A stretch of DNA of 64,000 bases from Lactarius indigo (lineage: Eukaryota; Basidiomycota; Agaricomycetes; Russulales; Russulaceae), in contig JAFKAC010000069.1 in the NCBI GenBank assembly GCA_025766275.1, positions 186,001 to 250,000 of the forward strand, in the 5' to 3' direction. The notes beneath the pieces are model-generated. The model worked only from the letters and a program-made list of their open reading frames with translations. It was not told the origin of the DNA and ran no database searches. This document shows positions 7,601-16,422 of the stretch, in pieces. The position numbers were made by a program, and so were the translations under genes. Position 1 is the stretch's first letter. Each line of letters begins with the position of its first letter.

Positions 7601-9402
7601 ACCCGATAGCGGATTGGACGGATAAGCCATCCCCTATCCCCCGCGTCGTCACCAGACTCACGCAGCTCAAGGAAGCACGACAGTTGGCCCAGACCCTTAT
7701 CAAGAAGGCCCAGGATGGCTGGGTGAAACACCGAGATACCCCGAAATATCAAATAGGCGACCAAGTGTGGTTAGAGGGAAAGCACCTTCGAACCAATCAA
7801 CCCACGGCGAAATTGGCGGCGCGACGCCACGGCCCTTTTAAAGTGGTCCAGGTGATGTCTCCATACAACTACCGCCTTGAACTTCCCACGCAGTGGAGCA
7901 TCCATCCGGTGTTTCACATAGATCTTCTCACGCCGTACAAAAGTACGACCATACACGGTGAAAATTTCCCTCGACCGCCACCGGATCTTGTGGAAGGGGA
8001 AGAAGAATATGAAGTCGAGGCAGTTCTAGATTCACGACATTTCGGCCGCCGCAAGAAACTTCAATATCTCATCAAATGGAAGGGGTATCCAGACTCGGAG
8101 AATCAATGGGTCGATAAGGATGACGTCTTTGCCCCGGAAGCAATAGAAGCATATCAAGCGGCCCGAGCGACCGCACGAGGGCTTAAAAGCGCCAGCGAAG
8201 ACCGCCAGGGAGAGTATCACTCCTACATTCGATCCACTTCTACTTCTATGCCCACTTCCCCTCTCAGACATGTCACCACGGCGATCCTCCTCGACCAAGT
8301 CGCGCAAGACGCCGCCGCCATCATCCAAGACGACGAAGAAACCGTGGTTCCAGCGGTCCAACTCACTCCGTACACACCTGCAAACATGCGAACGGGGCAT
8401 ATCACCGCTCAAGAATGGGCTAGCCTCTTACAGAGGTTCCCAGACCCCACGCGCCAGCCCAGCGACGAGCAGCAGCATGCCGTCGCTCACATCTTCCGAG
8501 ACGACAGCGGGGCGCGCGAACCCATCGCGATCATCCCCCCAGACGACGCTCTTATCGGTACTAGGGGAGTTTTCCCGACCAATCGATCTAACGAAGGACC
8601 AGGAGGAGATGGAAGCGGAGGAGGCTTGGCGGAAGACAGCTCAGGAGTGGGCCAGAGAACAGTTGAGGTTGGCGCAGGAGAGATTGAGCGAGTTGCGGCA
8701 GCGCAGGCAACGATGCCGGACCAAGTTGACCATGACGACGGAGATTACTACCCGGTCAGCCACCCCCTCCTTCGAACGAACCGCGACTCTGCTGATCCCG
8801 GAATCACCCCGTGGCTCCTGCACACCGACGGAACCCCCATGTCTCGAGGACGTGTGCGACTGCCCGGCGTCGCATTACACACCCCCATTACGCGAGACGA
8901 CGACCCGGCGCAGGTCCTCGCGCCTGAAGGGTTCCGGGCGAATCGACAGCCCCATCACATTCACTTCCCCATCACCGGGCCGGACGGAGTAGAGTTACAG
9001 GCAAGCCATGTCCAGATCGTCGGAGGTGCGAACCCTTTTGTCCTGGGAGTAATCCCGGGATCCCCTTATCTTTACGGCAAACCTCTTTATGCCGCCCCTC
9101 GTCTCTCGGCTGCGAATCGCGCCTTCATTGCCCACGAGGATCTTGTCATCCTCGCCGCGGATAAACTCACGGACCGCGCACTTAACCGCATAGGGGATGA
9201 ATCCCTGGTTGCGGAGGTGACACGGTATCGCGCCGCAGCCCACGAGGAGTCGCGCTTACAGGCGCGTATCCGCCAGCTTCGCGGTATGGTCCTAGTCGCC
9301 CGCGAGGACAAGATGGACTGCGTATATCGCCTAGAACGCGCCGACGTCTTCCGGCGTATCGAGGACGAACAACGCGAGTGGATCGCTCGTGACTTTCAGT
9401 GA
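4654..9402 (+). CDS. Element A Pol: protease-RT-RNase H-integrase-chromodomain plus long tail
   Basis: 1582 codons, probably made as Gag-Pol by -1 frameshifting near 4672. Order of domains (approximate residues): aspartic protease with DSGATDNFI at 52; reverse transcriptase with LDIRWGYNN and catalytic YMDD at 405-408; RNase H with EVDASGFAVGAVL near 556; integrase HHCC zinc region near 760-800 (HPGISRTQRIVERHYWWP, CADCQRNK); integrase core with D in LDFITKLP (~834), D in SDRDPRF (~895) and E in GQSERTNQW (~932); chromodomain at ~1115-1170 (EEYEVEAVLDSRHFG, LIKWKGYPDSENQWV). After it comes a 400-residue tail unusual for the family. It copies the element's RNA and inserts the cDNA; the chromodomain is expected to read histone marks. 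No internal stop. Confidence 0.95.
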   Translation: MGERGFSERLNPSAWVRALNCNSVIMTRFRSLRIPVSIRTNYRMADIKALVDSGATDNFIHPSFVNKMGIGLQPLPQPRKIWNIDNTENKAGSITHFTDLDVYAKGYHRTMRFLVTDLGEESIVLGYPWLATYEPTISWRDAVIHEEIMPVVISTQDSSDRRTIIATTLTNDEKEAIVLDMDEENIYLRATTSTELAIRAKTEDNPVELPAVYAAFERLFSEEASQRFPPARPWDHAIDFKPGTPSAIDCKIYPLTQEEEGKLKEFLDEKLKQGYLRPSISPYASSFFFVKKKDGKLRPVQDYRVINSHTIRNQYPLPLIQDLIYDLSNAYIYTKLDIRWGYNNVRIRDGDQEKAAFKTKFGLFEPTVMFFGLTNSPATFQTMMNHIYRDTIAKHELRGTVIRVYMDDIGIATREGSTTADHIAAVTDVLRVAQDHDLYFKLEKCLFHQPRMDYLGVILERGVTRMDPVKVRGIKDWPTPTKVRDVRSFLGFCNFYRLFIRGFATHARPLNRLTRKDAEWKWTEDEDRAFKTLQRLVTEEPVLAHPNLQDQFELEVDASGFAVGAVLLQKKDDGRKHPIGYYSATLNEAERNYDIYDLELLAIVKALRHWRPLLAGSPHKIKIFSDHLNLQYWKTPQKISRRVAREVLELMEYDFEIHHIKGKNNGRADALSRRPDYDQGEGDNEGVVVLPPEVFVRATNTARALEIHPLLQTPRRRQDPKTIQAWVDAHQLKKIEGEWYKDGRLVITGPMSAYRAIIHDHHDPPVHGHPGISRTQRIVERHYWWPRIRRDVYEYVTGCADCQRNKVNTRPTRAPLHPITAITDAPPFHTIALDFITKLPISQSYDSILTVTDHDCSKASIFIPCNEEITAEETATLYVLHVFKRFGLPRKVISDRDPRFTSKFTQEVCRILGIKQNVSTAYHPRTDGQSERTNQWLEQYLRFWANERQDNWAAYLPIAEFAHNNWPHEHTRQSPFMLLMGCDPIADWTDKPSPIPRVVTRLTQLKEARQLAQTLIKKAQDGWVKHRDTPKYQIGDQVWLEGKHLRTNQPTAKLAARRHGPFKVVQVMSPYNYRLELPTQWSIHPVFHIDLLTPYKSTTIHGENFPRPPPDLVEGEEEYEVEAVLDSRHFGRRKKLQYLIKWKGYPDSENQWVDKDDVFAPEAIEAYQAARATARGLKSASEDRQGEYHSYIRSTSTSMPTSPLRHVTTAILLDQVAQDAAAIIQDDEETVVPAVQLTPYTPANMRTGHITAQEWASLLQRFPDPTRQPSDEQQHAVAHIFRDDSGAREPIAIIPPDDALIGTRGVFPTNRSNEGPGGDGSGGGLAEDSSGVGQRTVEVGAGEIERVAAAQATMPDQVDHDDGDYYPVSHPLLRTNRDSADPGITPWLLHTDGTPMSRGRVRLPGVALHTPITRDDDPAQVLAPEGFRANRQPHHIHFPITGPDGVELQASHVQIVGGANPFVLGVIPGSPYLYGKPLYAAPRLSAANRAFIAHEDLVILAADKLTDRALNRIGDESLVAEVTRYRAAAHEESRLQARIRQLRGMVLVAREDKMDCVYRLERADVFRRIEDEQREWIARDFQ
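4666..4706 (+). promoter_or_regulatory. Programmed -1 frameshift signal between gag and pol (element A)
   Basis: In the gag frame the heptamer G GGT TTT (4666-4672) fits X XXY YYZ. A -1 slip gives the pol frame (GGG TTT TCG). After a 6-nt spacer, 4679-4706 can fold: ACCCA (4685-4689) pairs with TGGGT (4696-4700), with weaker outer GCC/GGC pairing. The gag stop TGA is at 4682-4684. The heptamer and hairpin core recur in B, C and F, and the heptamer in D. The ATG at 4654 in the pol frame is absent in B, C and D, so frameshifting is the better explanation for Pol synthesis. Confidence 0.75.
8270..8992 (+). CDS. ORF3: conserved ORF overlapping the pol tail in the +1 frame
   Basis: 240 codons in the +1 frame relative to pol, from ATG (G at -3) to TAG. 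The same start (MSPRRSSSTKS or MSHRRNSSTPS) and the same stop after SPSPGRTE-type endings occur in B and C. Element F has the same start and a matching stop with a 5-bp deletion between; D and I keep the start. Residues ~115-155 are rich in E, R, L, A and W spaced like a coiled coil (EEAWRKTAQEWAREQLRLAQ). In that stretch the +1 frame looks better conserved between A and C than the pol frame does, whereas downstream the pol frame is better conserved. No known family recognised. It might be expressed by leaky scanning, frameshift or subgenomic RNA; expression is unproven. Confidence 0.5.
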   Translation: MSPRRSSSTKSRKTPPPSSKTTKKPWFQRSNSLRTHLQTCERGISPLKNGLASYRGSQTPRASPATSSSMPSLTSSETTAGRANPSRSSPQTTLLSVLGEFSRPIDLTKDQEEMEAEEAWRKTAQEWAREQLRLAQERLSELRQRRQRCRTKLTMTTEITTRSATPSFERTATLLIPESPRGSCTPTEPPCLEDVCDCPASHYTPPLRETTTRRRSSRLKGSGRIDSPITFTSPSPGRTE

Positions 9403-9419
9403 GTCTGGAGCCTCACGCT

Positions 9420-9432
9420 AGAAAGGGGGTGA
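9420..9432 (+). other. Polypurine tract of element A
   Basis: AGAAAGGGGG followed by TGA sits directly before the 3' LTR, the expected site for plus-strand priming. Equivalent tracts precede the 3' LTRs of B, C and F. Confidence 0.8.
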
Positions 9433-9876
9433 TGTTACGGTTTCGCACAATTGAACCCTTACTGTACCGGTTGTGGCTACGGCTGTAAGGTAGATTAGTC
9501 ACGGACTCGGAGTTTACGCAGGAGTTAGGTGTTTGGGGATGACTCGATCCTAGTACAGGTAGTAGTAGTATTAGGATCGCGCTACTTACGCGATACGTTG
9601 GACGCTACATTACAGTGACTCATAGCAGCGCTTGAAAGCCTGCTCTTCTTGTATTTAAGGTAGTCGCGGAAGACCAAGATACGCCATCTTGGTCTTCTTC
9701 AATCGTCACTTCTTGTCTCAGTCTTCGCCTTTACCTCACAACCACAATCATCGCTAGTGTCTTCGAACATCTAGAGCAGAGCCTTCGTGCCATACGTCTT
9801 AAGGACGTGACTAGCTAAGTTACCCAGGTCGCCTTCATTTGCGCTCAAGTCGAGCTAACGCTGTGACGGCGTTACA
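9433..9876 (+). repeat. Element A 3' LTR
   Basis: 444 bp, TGTTACGG...GTTACA, with one difference from the 5' LTR (CG here at 9589-9590, CA in the 5' copy). Followed directly by target duplication tctca. Confidence 0.95.
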
Positions 9877-10505
9877 TCTCAACCGTCCGTCCGAGATAGT
9901 ATCTCAGACATAGATCTTAAGCATCCGTCCGAGATACTATCTCGGACGTAGATCTTAGCCATCCGTCTGAGATACGTTCTCGGACGTAGATCTTAGCCAT
10001 CTGTCTGAGATAGTATCTCGGACGTAGATCTTAACCGTCCATCCGAGATAGTATCTCGGACGTAGATCTTAACCGTCCGTCTGAGATAGTATCTCGGACA
10101 TAGATCTTAAGCATCCGTCCGAGATAGTATCTCGGATGTAGATATTAGCCATCCATCCGAGATAGTATCTCAGACGTAGATCTTAACCGTCCGTCCGAGA
10201 TACTATCTCAGACGTAGATCTTAAGCATCCATCTGAGATAGTATCTCGGATGTAGATCTTAGCCATCCGTCCAAGATACTATCTCGGATGTAGATCTTAA
10301 CTGTCCATCCAAGATACGTTCTCGGACGTAGATCTTAAGCATCCGTCCAAGATATGTTCTCGGATGTAGATCTTAGCCATCCGTCCGAGATATGTTCTCG
10401 GACGGTGATATTAGCCATCTGTCCAAGATATGTTCTCAGATGTACTTCTTAGCTGTCTGTCCGAGATATACTCTCAGACAATAATCATGATCATCTGTCC
10501 GAGAA
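9877..10505. repeat. 38-bp palindromic minisatellite, right half
   Basis: About 16-17 further units of the same 38-bp repeat found at 1715-2232. Units here are more regular, each with a TCCGAGATA-n-TATCTCGGA palindrome and a GTAGATCTTA linker. Many arms differ by C to T or G to A changes that break CpG. Confidence 0.85.
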
Positions 10506-10766
10506 TGATGGTCCTTGATGCCATATATCCCATATCTTTGAAAGTGTCTAATGTGATTCTCCTGACAATACACCCTTGGTTTGTGTTCGGTCATCTCACT
10601 TGGAGGTATTTATACATTTTGTCCATCCGAGCCGACGTCAGTTGACCCATGAGTCTTGGGAGATTCTTTGCCGTCGGCCGACATCGGCTGGCCCATGACA
10701 TATGAAAGACTCTCACCGTCGGTTGGCCCATCAGTTATGGAAGTCATGCCGGATCATTGGCTGTTT
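10506..10766. other. Spacer with three imperfect ~50-bp repeats
   Basis: No gene. About 10630-10745 holds three diverged copies of a segment of the type CCGTCGGTTGGCCCAT(C/G) followed by a TGGGAGA or TATGAAAG stretch. Confidence 0.4.
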
Positions 10767-11416
10767 TGTTACGGACTGGACTTGTTTTCAACTTTACCTT
10801 AATTTCTTACTTACACTTGCGTTCATGGGAAAGTCTTTCCTTTCTTGGCTTTCCCTTTTTCAGACTTGCTGCGCACTAGGAGCCTTAAGATTCTCTCCTA
10901 GTGCAAAGTGAGACAATGAGACACTCATTGTCCTTATAAGTCTTTATTACTACTATACTTGGGCTAAATGCACCCTTTTATGGCAGGTGTCTCATTTCTA
11001 TTTTTAACTTTGAGACATGTCTCACTTGCCTTTTATATCCTTGTTTCTTCTCACACTTACTGCAGATAGCTGTGCACGTCTTCTTCTTTTTCCCGTGCTT
11101 GCTGCAGATTGCTGTACTTTCTTCACACACTTGCTGCAGATTGCTGTGTCGTTTCTCACGCTTGCTGCGGATTGCACCATTTGTTTGTTCCACACAAACA
11201 AACCTTTTCTATATAAGTCGTGGCCCTAAGTAGCTTGTATCCTTAGACTCAACTTCTTTACCATCACAGTATACATTGTTTTCCCATTCCCTTGGGGTAA
11301 CTCTCTGCTGAACCGTCGAACCTCTTGAACCCCCTTGAACTCCACTCACATCTTGAGTATTGTGTCATACTCTGAGATCCTTGTTAACCACTTAAACCTT
11401 GCCATTACCGGCTGAA
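10767..11416 (+). repeat. LTR K, first part (split by transposon H)
   Basis: Starts TGTTACGGACTGG and has a TATA box CTATATAAG near 11209. The rest of the LTR is at 20302-20367 beyond transposon H and ends ACTGTAACA, giving TGTTAC/GTAACA inverted ends and a ~716-bp LTR. I find no matching target duplication, so it may be a solo LTR with an eroded flank or one end of a deleted element. Orientation is from the TATA box. Confidence 0.5.
11045..11175 (+). repeat. Tandem repeats inside LTR K
   Basis: Four spaced copies of a CTTGCTGCAGATTGCTGT-like motif upstream of the TATA box at ~11209. Position suggests enhancer-like repeats of the LTR; function is inferred. Confidence 0.5.
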
Positions 11417-11438
11417 CCCCAGTCAAAACCCCGATGAA
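11417..11438. repeat. Left terminal inverted repeat of H
   Basis: CCCCAGTCAAAACCCCGATG plus two bases pairs with the reverse complement of 20275-20296, with two mismatches that are both C/T or G/A. Confidence 0.7.
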
Positions 11439-11455
11439 CGAAACAGGATAGGAAT

Positions 11456-11485
11456 GAATTCGATTGAATTGATTCAATCGAATTC
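11456..11485. repeat. Perfect 30-nt subterminal palindrome of H
   Basis: Two 14-base arms (GAATTCGATTGAAT and its exact reverse complement) flank a TG spacer, 40 bp inside the left end. Likely a transposase binding site; that role is inferred. Confidence 0.6.
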
Positions 11486-11756
11486 AACTTTCCGGACTAT
11501 ATCCGATCAGATTCATTTGTGTGTTGTAAATAATTGATATTTGTTGCATGCAATTGCACAACGATTGATTTCGCCCGTTGAATCTTATTGATATCCATTG
11601 AATCTTACTGAATGTTGTTGAACCATGCACAAACGCGGAGAATTGAATTACAATGAGTTCAATTGATCTGAGTCTGTTCTACTGCAATACATGACAAAAG
11701 AATTCATTCTACACTACCAAGAAGCTACCAATTCGACCGAGGCTCCAGCAAGGTCT

Positions 11757-14426
11757 TCAAGCCGGCATCGAGCCAGCAGTTTTCTTCTTCGTCGCCTCGA
11801 GTTCGCGCCGGGTATATGTCTGTAGATACAATTGGGTTAGATCGTGTCAGGTGAGAAATGGATGACTTACCATGTGGGTATCTTCGTCCAACTCGTTCCA
11901 TATCTTCGCAAATTCATCGCGTGTCACTTGATGGTCCTTGAGGAAGTCGATTGCATAGAGGTTCCTATGGGGCTGTGTTAGGTCAAGTGGTCGAAATGAT
12001 CCTGATACATACCTCACAGTTGTGCTCTTTCCGGGGCGCATGATGCCCGCTTTCTTCGTCTTGGTCTTCGAGGCGCTCTTATCGGTCTTGCTGGTCGCCT
12101 CCGAGGCATCGCCAGATGACGCTGCTCTAGGCGTTGGAGCACTCGTCACTGTGTCTGTCGCTGTCGTTGGCGCGTCGTCAGTTGTGTTGGTGGACTCGCG
12201 TTCGGGGCCGGGCTTTTCAGGGACACCATTGATGGCGGTCGACGGTGCACCTTCCGGAGCTTGGTCAGGGATGCTTGCCGTTGCGTCCATCATCCGTGCG
12301 TCGTCGTTTGTGCCGGCTGAGTCGGGACGGGGAGCAGGTCCTAGCAGGGTGTGGTCAGTAACTGTTGTTGTTGTGATAGCATAAAGAGCGTACCTTCCTG
12401 GGTTTGGATGTTGGCGTCTTCCGACGACGGTACTGGAGGGGTAGTTGGGGCAGGAGTCTTCCGGACAATGTCGGCGCTGGGAATCAAGTTAGCGAAAACA
12501 GGTGTGTGGGGTTGCAGAGACGTACAGTGGGTTCGGGATAATCTTCGTCAAAGCATGTTGTTAGTCCCGTAGAATGCGAGTGGGATGATAGTGGACGTAC
12601 TATGGACACCTTGGTGTCAGGGCCACCAGTCATCGCAGTAGCATGTTGAGTATTGGATGGTCCTGGCAGACCTTCGGGGGCACCAGACGTCGTGGGACCC
12701 TGATCCTCATGCATGGTGGGTGTGTTGCCGCCGTCTGTTGCCATAGGCACAATGGGTGGTGCAGGTTGGGTGGAAGGGGTGATGGTCAAGATTGGTGAGT
12801 CGAGGGTCGGACGAGAAGTGGACGGCGACGTGGGAGACGCGCCACGTGTGCACCGAGTGCCAGAGCGTGCATTGGATCGAGAAGTGGACGGCGACGTGGG
12901 AGATGCGCCACGTGTGCACTGAGTGCCAGAGCGTGCATTGGAACGAGAAGTGGAGGGCGACATGGGGGATGCGCCACGTGTGCGCTGAGTGCCAGAGCGC
13001 GCATTGGATCGAGAAGTGGAGGGCGACATGGGGGACGCACCATGTGTGCGCCGAGTGCCAGAGCGTGTATTGGGTCGAGAAGTGGAGGGCGATGTTGCAG
13101 ATGTGCTACACGTGCGCCGAGCGACAGCGCGTGCCTTGGGTCACACTGGAGGGCGGGATGGAGAAGAAACGGATGGGGTGGGATCATTGATGATCTTGTC
13201 GATGTCCTCTTCCTCGTCGAAGTTGAAGTCCTCTTCCTCTTCGTCGTCATCAACGATCTGTTGGCGTGACCTGGGACCCGAGCTACGACCAATCCGGCGT
13301 GATTTCCGGGCCACTGTGGGGCTTGCAGTATGCGAGCGTTTCCGAACGCTATCAGTGGGAGTCCTTGTTGTTGGGGTATCGCATCTGGTACCAGTGGGTG
13401 TAGTCGATTGTTGGGATGGAGTTGGCCTTGTAGTGAGAGTCGCAGAGTCAGAGGATAGGGTACTTAGCTTCGACCCTCCGCCAGTACTCTCGGTGACGCC
13501 ACGGCTTCACCTTCCCCCACAGGCTGTCCAATTGGTCCGTATTTATCGCACATAGATGCCCAGATTTCTCGGGAGTAGGCCCATATGTTGGCCACCTCAT
13601 GACCATCCAACATCGTCCCGTCTTCGTACTCAAGGAACCAAAATTGCCAGTTTTCACCTGCGGCCGCTGGTCCTCTGCGCACGGAACCATTTGATGAGAA
13701 CTCCTTTCGTCGATTGAATTTCGCTCTTCGTTGATGCTTGAACCAGTAGTTGATCGCGGGGAAATCCGCAGGATCCATGTCAGAGGGGGGTTCGTCGATC
13801 TCGTCAATATTGGCGGCAGGCGGGTTCGGGGCTCTGGAGGCGATCCCCTGAATCGCTTTCCTGTAATTACATACTGTAAGATTATCCTCTGGACGAGTGA
13901 CAGCGGACTTACTCGAGGGTCTCGAGGCTTGCGGTTAGCTTGATGTTCTCCGTGTATAGGTGCATATATACGGGGTTTTGTGCGCTGAAGAGGTCCTCAT
14001 GAGTGGCTTGGGAGAGGATGCGAATTTTTTTCCTGCGACAATAGTAATTAGGTGCGAACAACAGGTGCTTGCACTTACCTGGGATCTCATATGGAATGAC
14101 CTGGAGGCGTTGACTGAATGTCGACCGTGTGAGGCCTCACTGGGGGGGGTGTCAGTATCTTTTGGCCCAGGGTAAGGCGACCAAAGTGAAGTAGGCGGGT
14201 GGTGGTATGACTGAGTATGCGGATCGCGAGCTAGCATATAAGAGTCTAGAGAACGAGGGGCCTCCCTAGTGTGGTAACCGGTAGAACCAGAATCTAGAGA
14301 ACGAGGGGGCTCCCTAGTGTGGTAATTGGTAGAACCAGTGTCTGAGAAGCGACCGTCGCCTAGCTGAGAATGGAGCAATTCCATCATGGGACCAGGCGTA
14401 AACGACATCGTGTACAATGCGTGCAA
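11757..14426 (-). pseudogene. Second gene of transposon H, multi-exon, disrupted
   Basis: Minus-strand exons can be chained through short introns, for example 11820-11870, 11965-12012, 12341-12393 and one ending the exon MRSQ near 14078. The chain gives a coiled N-terminal part (IRILSQATHEDLFSAQNP, LYTENIKLTASLETLE) and a core with INYWFKHQRRAKF, NWQFWFLEYEDGTM and IWASMCDKYGP. It continues with KVKPWRHREYW, a 22-residue repeat, an acidic stretch and an end NLYAIDFLKDHQVTRDEF. I recall similar fungal proteins near Tnp2-type genes but cannot name a function. Breaks: a one-base shift near 13525, TGA after KYPIL (likely a former CGA), and TGA at 13141-13143. Probably dead. Confidence 0.5.
12808..13140 (-). 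repeat. 66-bp in-frame tandem repeat (22-residue unit)
   Basis: Four to five copies of a 66-bp unit encode on the minus strand MSPSTSRSNARSGTQ followed by a TRGASP-type end. It lies in the second gene of H and keeps its frame. Confidence 0.75.
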
Positions 14427-14720
14427 ATCCCAAGTGATTTTCAGGGCGGTTCTTGCGTATCAAATTAGCAATTTGTAGACTAGATTCGAGGGAAACGTAA
14501 AAGCCGTGGAGAAAGCCTGAGAGGGATACATAAACGCCAAGGAGAAGACGGTGGAGAGCCAGGGAGAAGGTGTATGCCATCGGCGGTAATTGTAAGTAGT
14601 GTATATCATCCGAGATTACCTTTCTCGCCTATTTCGGCTGTTCCCATCTACTATACAGTTTAAGCCACATTCAGCCACATCTATATCCAATTCCTTTGGG
14701 TTTACAATACACGTTCGATA
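14427..14720. promoter_or_regulatory. Divergent promoter region in H
   Basis: 294 bp separating the minus-strand second gene (start ~14426) from the plus-strand gene at 14721. No clear TATA box; the head-to-head layout suggests a shared promoter. Confidence 0.3.
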
Positions 14721-15330
14721 ATGTCTACTAGCGAGGTACCCTCTGGTGACGAAATCTCTGGCGACAGCTTGACTCCTAAGGCTATCGAAGCCATCAAAAA
14801 GCAAAGGGTTCGCGCAGCGAATATGGGAGTTATTCATGAAGCAACACTGGAGGACTTGTTGCACTGCCGCAACTGCGCGGTGTTTCGGATCTTGGCTGAA
14901 CGCAACGAGCTATTACAGCGAACGGTAATTCTACTTCAGACTCAGCTTCGTCTCGCGATCTTGGACTTAATTATCGTACCAAGCATCGAGCTCGGCGCTA
15001 AGGAAATTGAATATTCTGAGTTTGACTACTTGGACGGACCTCCAGGCCCCCCTCGACCCTATGCCATTGTTACGGACATTGGGATACTCCGGTATTATAC
15101 CAAGAAGCCTTCCTGGGCACGTTACCCTCAGGACGTAAGTACTTGGTAGCGTTCCCGCTCACGTGTCCGACTAGTGCTGACTTCTTGTAGCGACTGTGTC
15201 TTCCACAAAGGCGTACAGACAATCGATCAAGATACTGATCCCGATCCCGACACTACACTTGCCGACGTCGACCCTAAAATCCTCGTGGAGAGTAGCGATA
15301 CTCAGAATAAAAAAAGGAAGCTCATGTAGT
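14721..15330 (+). CDS. Small unknown protein carried by transposon H
   Basis: First ORF 14721-15149 encodes 142 residues from an ATG (MSTSEVPSGDEISGD). It contains a Cys pair in LEDLLHCRNCAVFRILAER, a leucine-rich stretch (LLQRTVILLQTQLRLAILD) and DYLDGPPGPPRP. A GTAAGT follows QD at ~15134, and an open stretch 15191-15330 encodes DCVFHKGVQTIDQDTDPDPD and ends KKRKLM-stop, a possible nuclear signal. Joining GTAAGT to the TAG at ~15190 is out of phase. A join from GTACTT to the earlier acceptor at ~15174 would keep the frame. No family recognised. It is divergently placed from the second gene, so it may be a third transposon protein. Confidence 0.4.
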
Positions 15331-16422
15331 TACATTATGATGTAAATCGACTGCAGTAATTCGATTGGCGTTTTGCTGTCACTCGAATCACAACTTCTCT
15401 GTGTGATTACTACCGCTTACCTCATATCCAATATCTCTCGTCTCTGTCCTTTTTTATCGTTGTTCTTTCTCTCTCTTGTCGGCTCCCTTGTCTCTTGTTG
15501 TCTTGTCTTCGTCTTTTTATACTGTCGTTCTCTGTCCCGCTCCCGTTCTAGTATATCTCACCGACACACTTCCTTGGGATTTCTGTATCGATACGGGCGC
15601 ATGCGCGAGGCCACCTGATAACCCTACCCGGGTCCCACTTTCTCTGTATCGCCCACCCCTCTCCCAACCGCCACTCCATCCTGCCGAGAACTACTCCTTG
15701 TTTCCCACTCCTCATCTGTTGCCCGACCACCCCACGGCCACTCCTGGCTATCTGCAAGACCATATCTATATTCCACTGCGCATCGCATCATGCCCGTCGT
15801 TAGATACGGAGGGGAGGCCAGCGCCATACGATATAGTGCCTCGGTCCTTCCCCCATGCCATGCGTACAGTCCCTTCCCGCTCTCACATTGATGTAGGCAG
15901 TCTGACACACACACTTTCATACCTGCCTTAGTCTTTCTGTCGCCTGGCCACCCCCACGGCCACCGCTGGCTACCTGCAAGACTCCACCTACAGCCCTTCT
16001 GCGCCTTGTGTCGTGCCCGCTGTTAGATACGGAGGGTAGGCCAGCACATTTGGGGTAGAGCCTCAGGTCCTTCCTTCGTTCCGTGCGTATGCCCATGCCC
16101 CATCTCTCTCGTCGACGCAGAGGTTCAACTTACAACCCACCCCAGTCTTCCTATATCCGCTTCCCGTGTGTTTGTCCGCCCCCTTTCCATATCCTATGCC
16201 ATCCCTCTTGCCGCTCCCATTCCCTCCATTCCAACATCATAGATAGAGCGTATCTCTCAGTTGATCACATGTACCTACGTTCCGTCTTGTCGCTTGAATA
16301 CAATGTCGTTTCTTCCAGATCCATCACGCATGAAGTGAGAGACCCACTGTCGCCCAATGATCGGTTCACTTAGGCATACCGTTCTAAGTTATGGTGGATG
16401 CAAATACTATGAAATTTCATTT
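15331..16422. other. Non-coding stretch of H with a diverged duplication
   Basis: No convincing gene. About 15726-15871 and 15944-16090 are direct copies of each other: both contain CACGGCCAC, GGCTA(T/C)CTGCAAGAC and GTTAGATACGGAGGG, with many substitutions. Confidence 0.5.

Larger units (their letters stand above)
2233..9876 (+). mobile_element. Element A: intact chromodomain Ty3/gypsy LTR retrotransposon
   Basis: A 7644-bp element bounded by two 444-bp LTRs differing at one base (2390 A versus 9590 G), flanked by a perfect 5-bp target duplication tctca (2228-2232 and 9877-9881). It contains TATA box, primer site, gag, pol in the -1 frame, a polypurine tract and no disabling mutation that I can see. 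It landed inside the 38-bp minisatellite. With its gag, protease, RT, RNase H, integrase and chromodomain it could be autonomous. Chromodomain integrases of this group usually direct insertion into heterochromatin, which fits the nested surroundings. Confidence 0.95.

Noticed and set aside
8223..8412. Minus-strand ORFs opposite the pol tail
   Set aside because: Short, differing boundaries between copies, no shared start codon, unlike ORF3.
2233..9876. Dating insertions from LTR divergence
   Set aside because: All differences are CpG transitions, so a standard clock would mislead; only the order of events is used.
15373..15931. Plus-strand ORFs 15373-15618 and 15476-15931
   Set aside because: Pyrimidine-rich, no domain, overlap a degenerate duplication; nothing supports expression.
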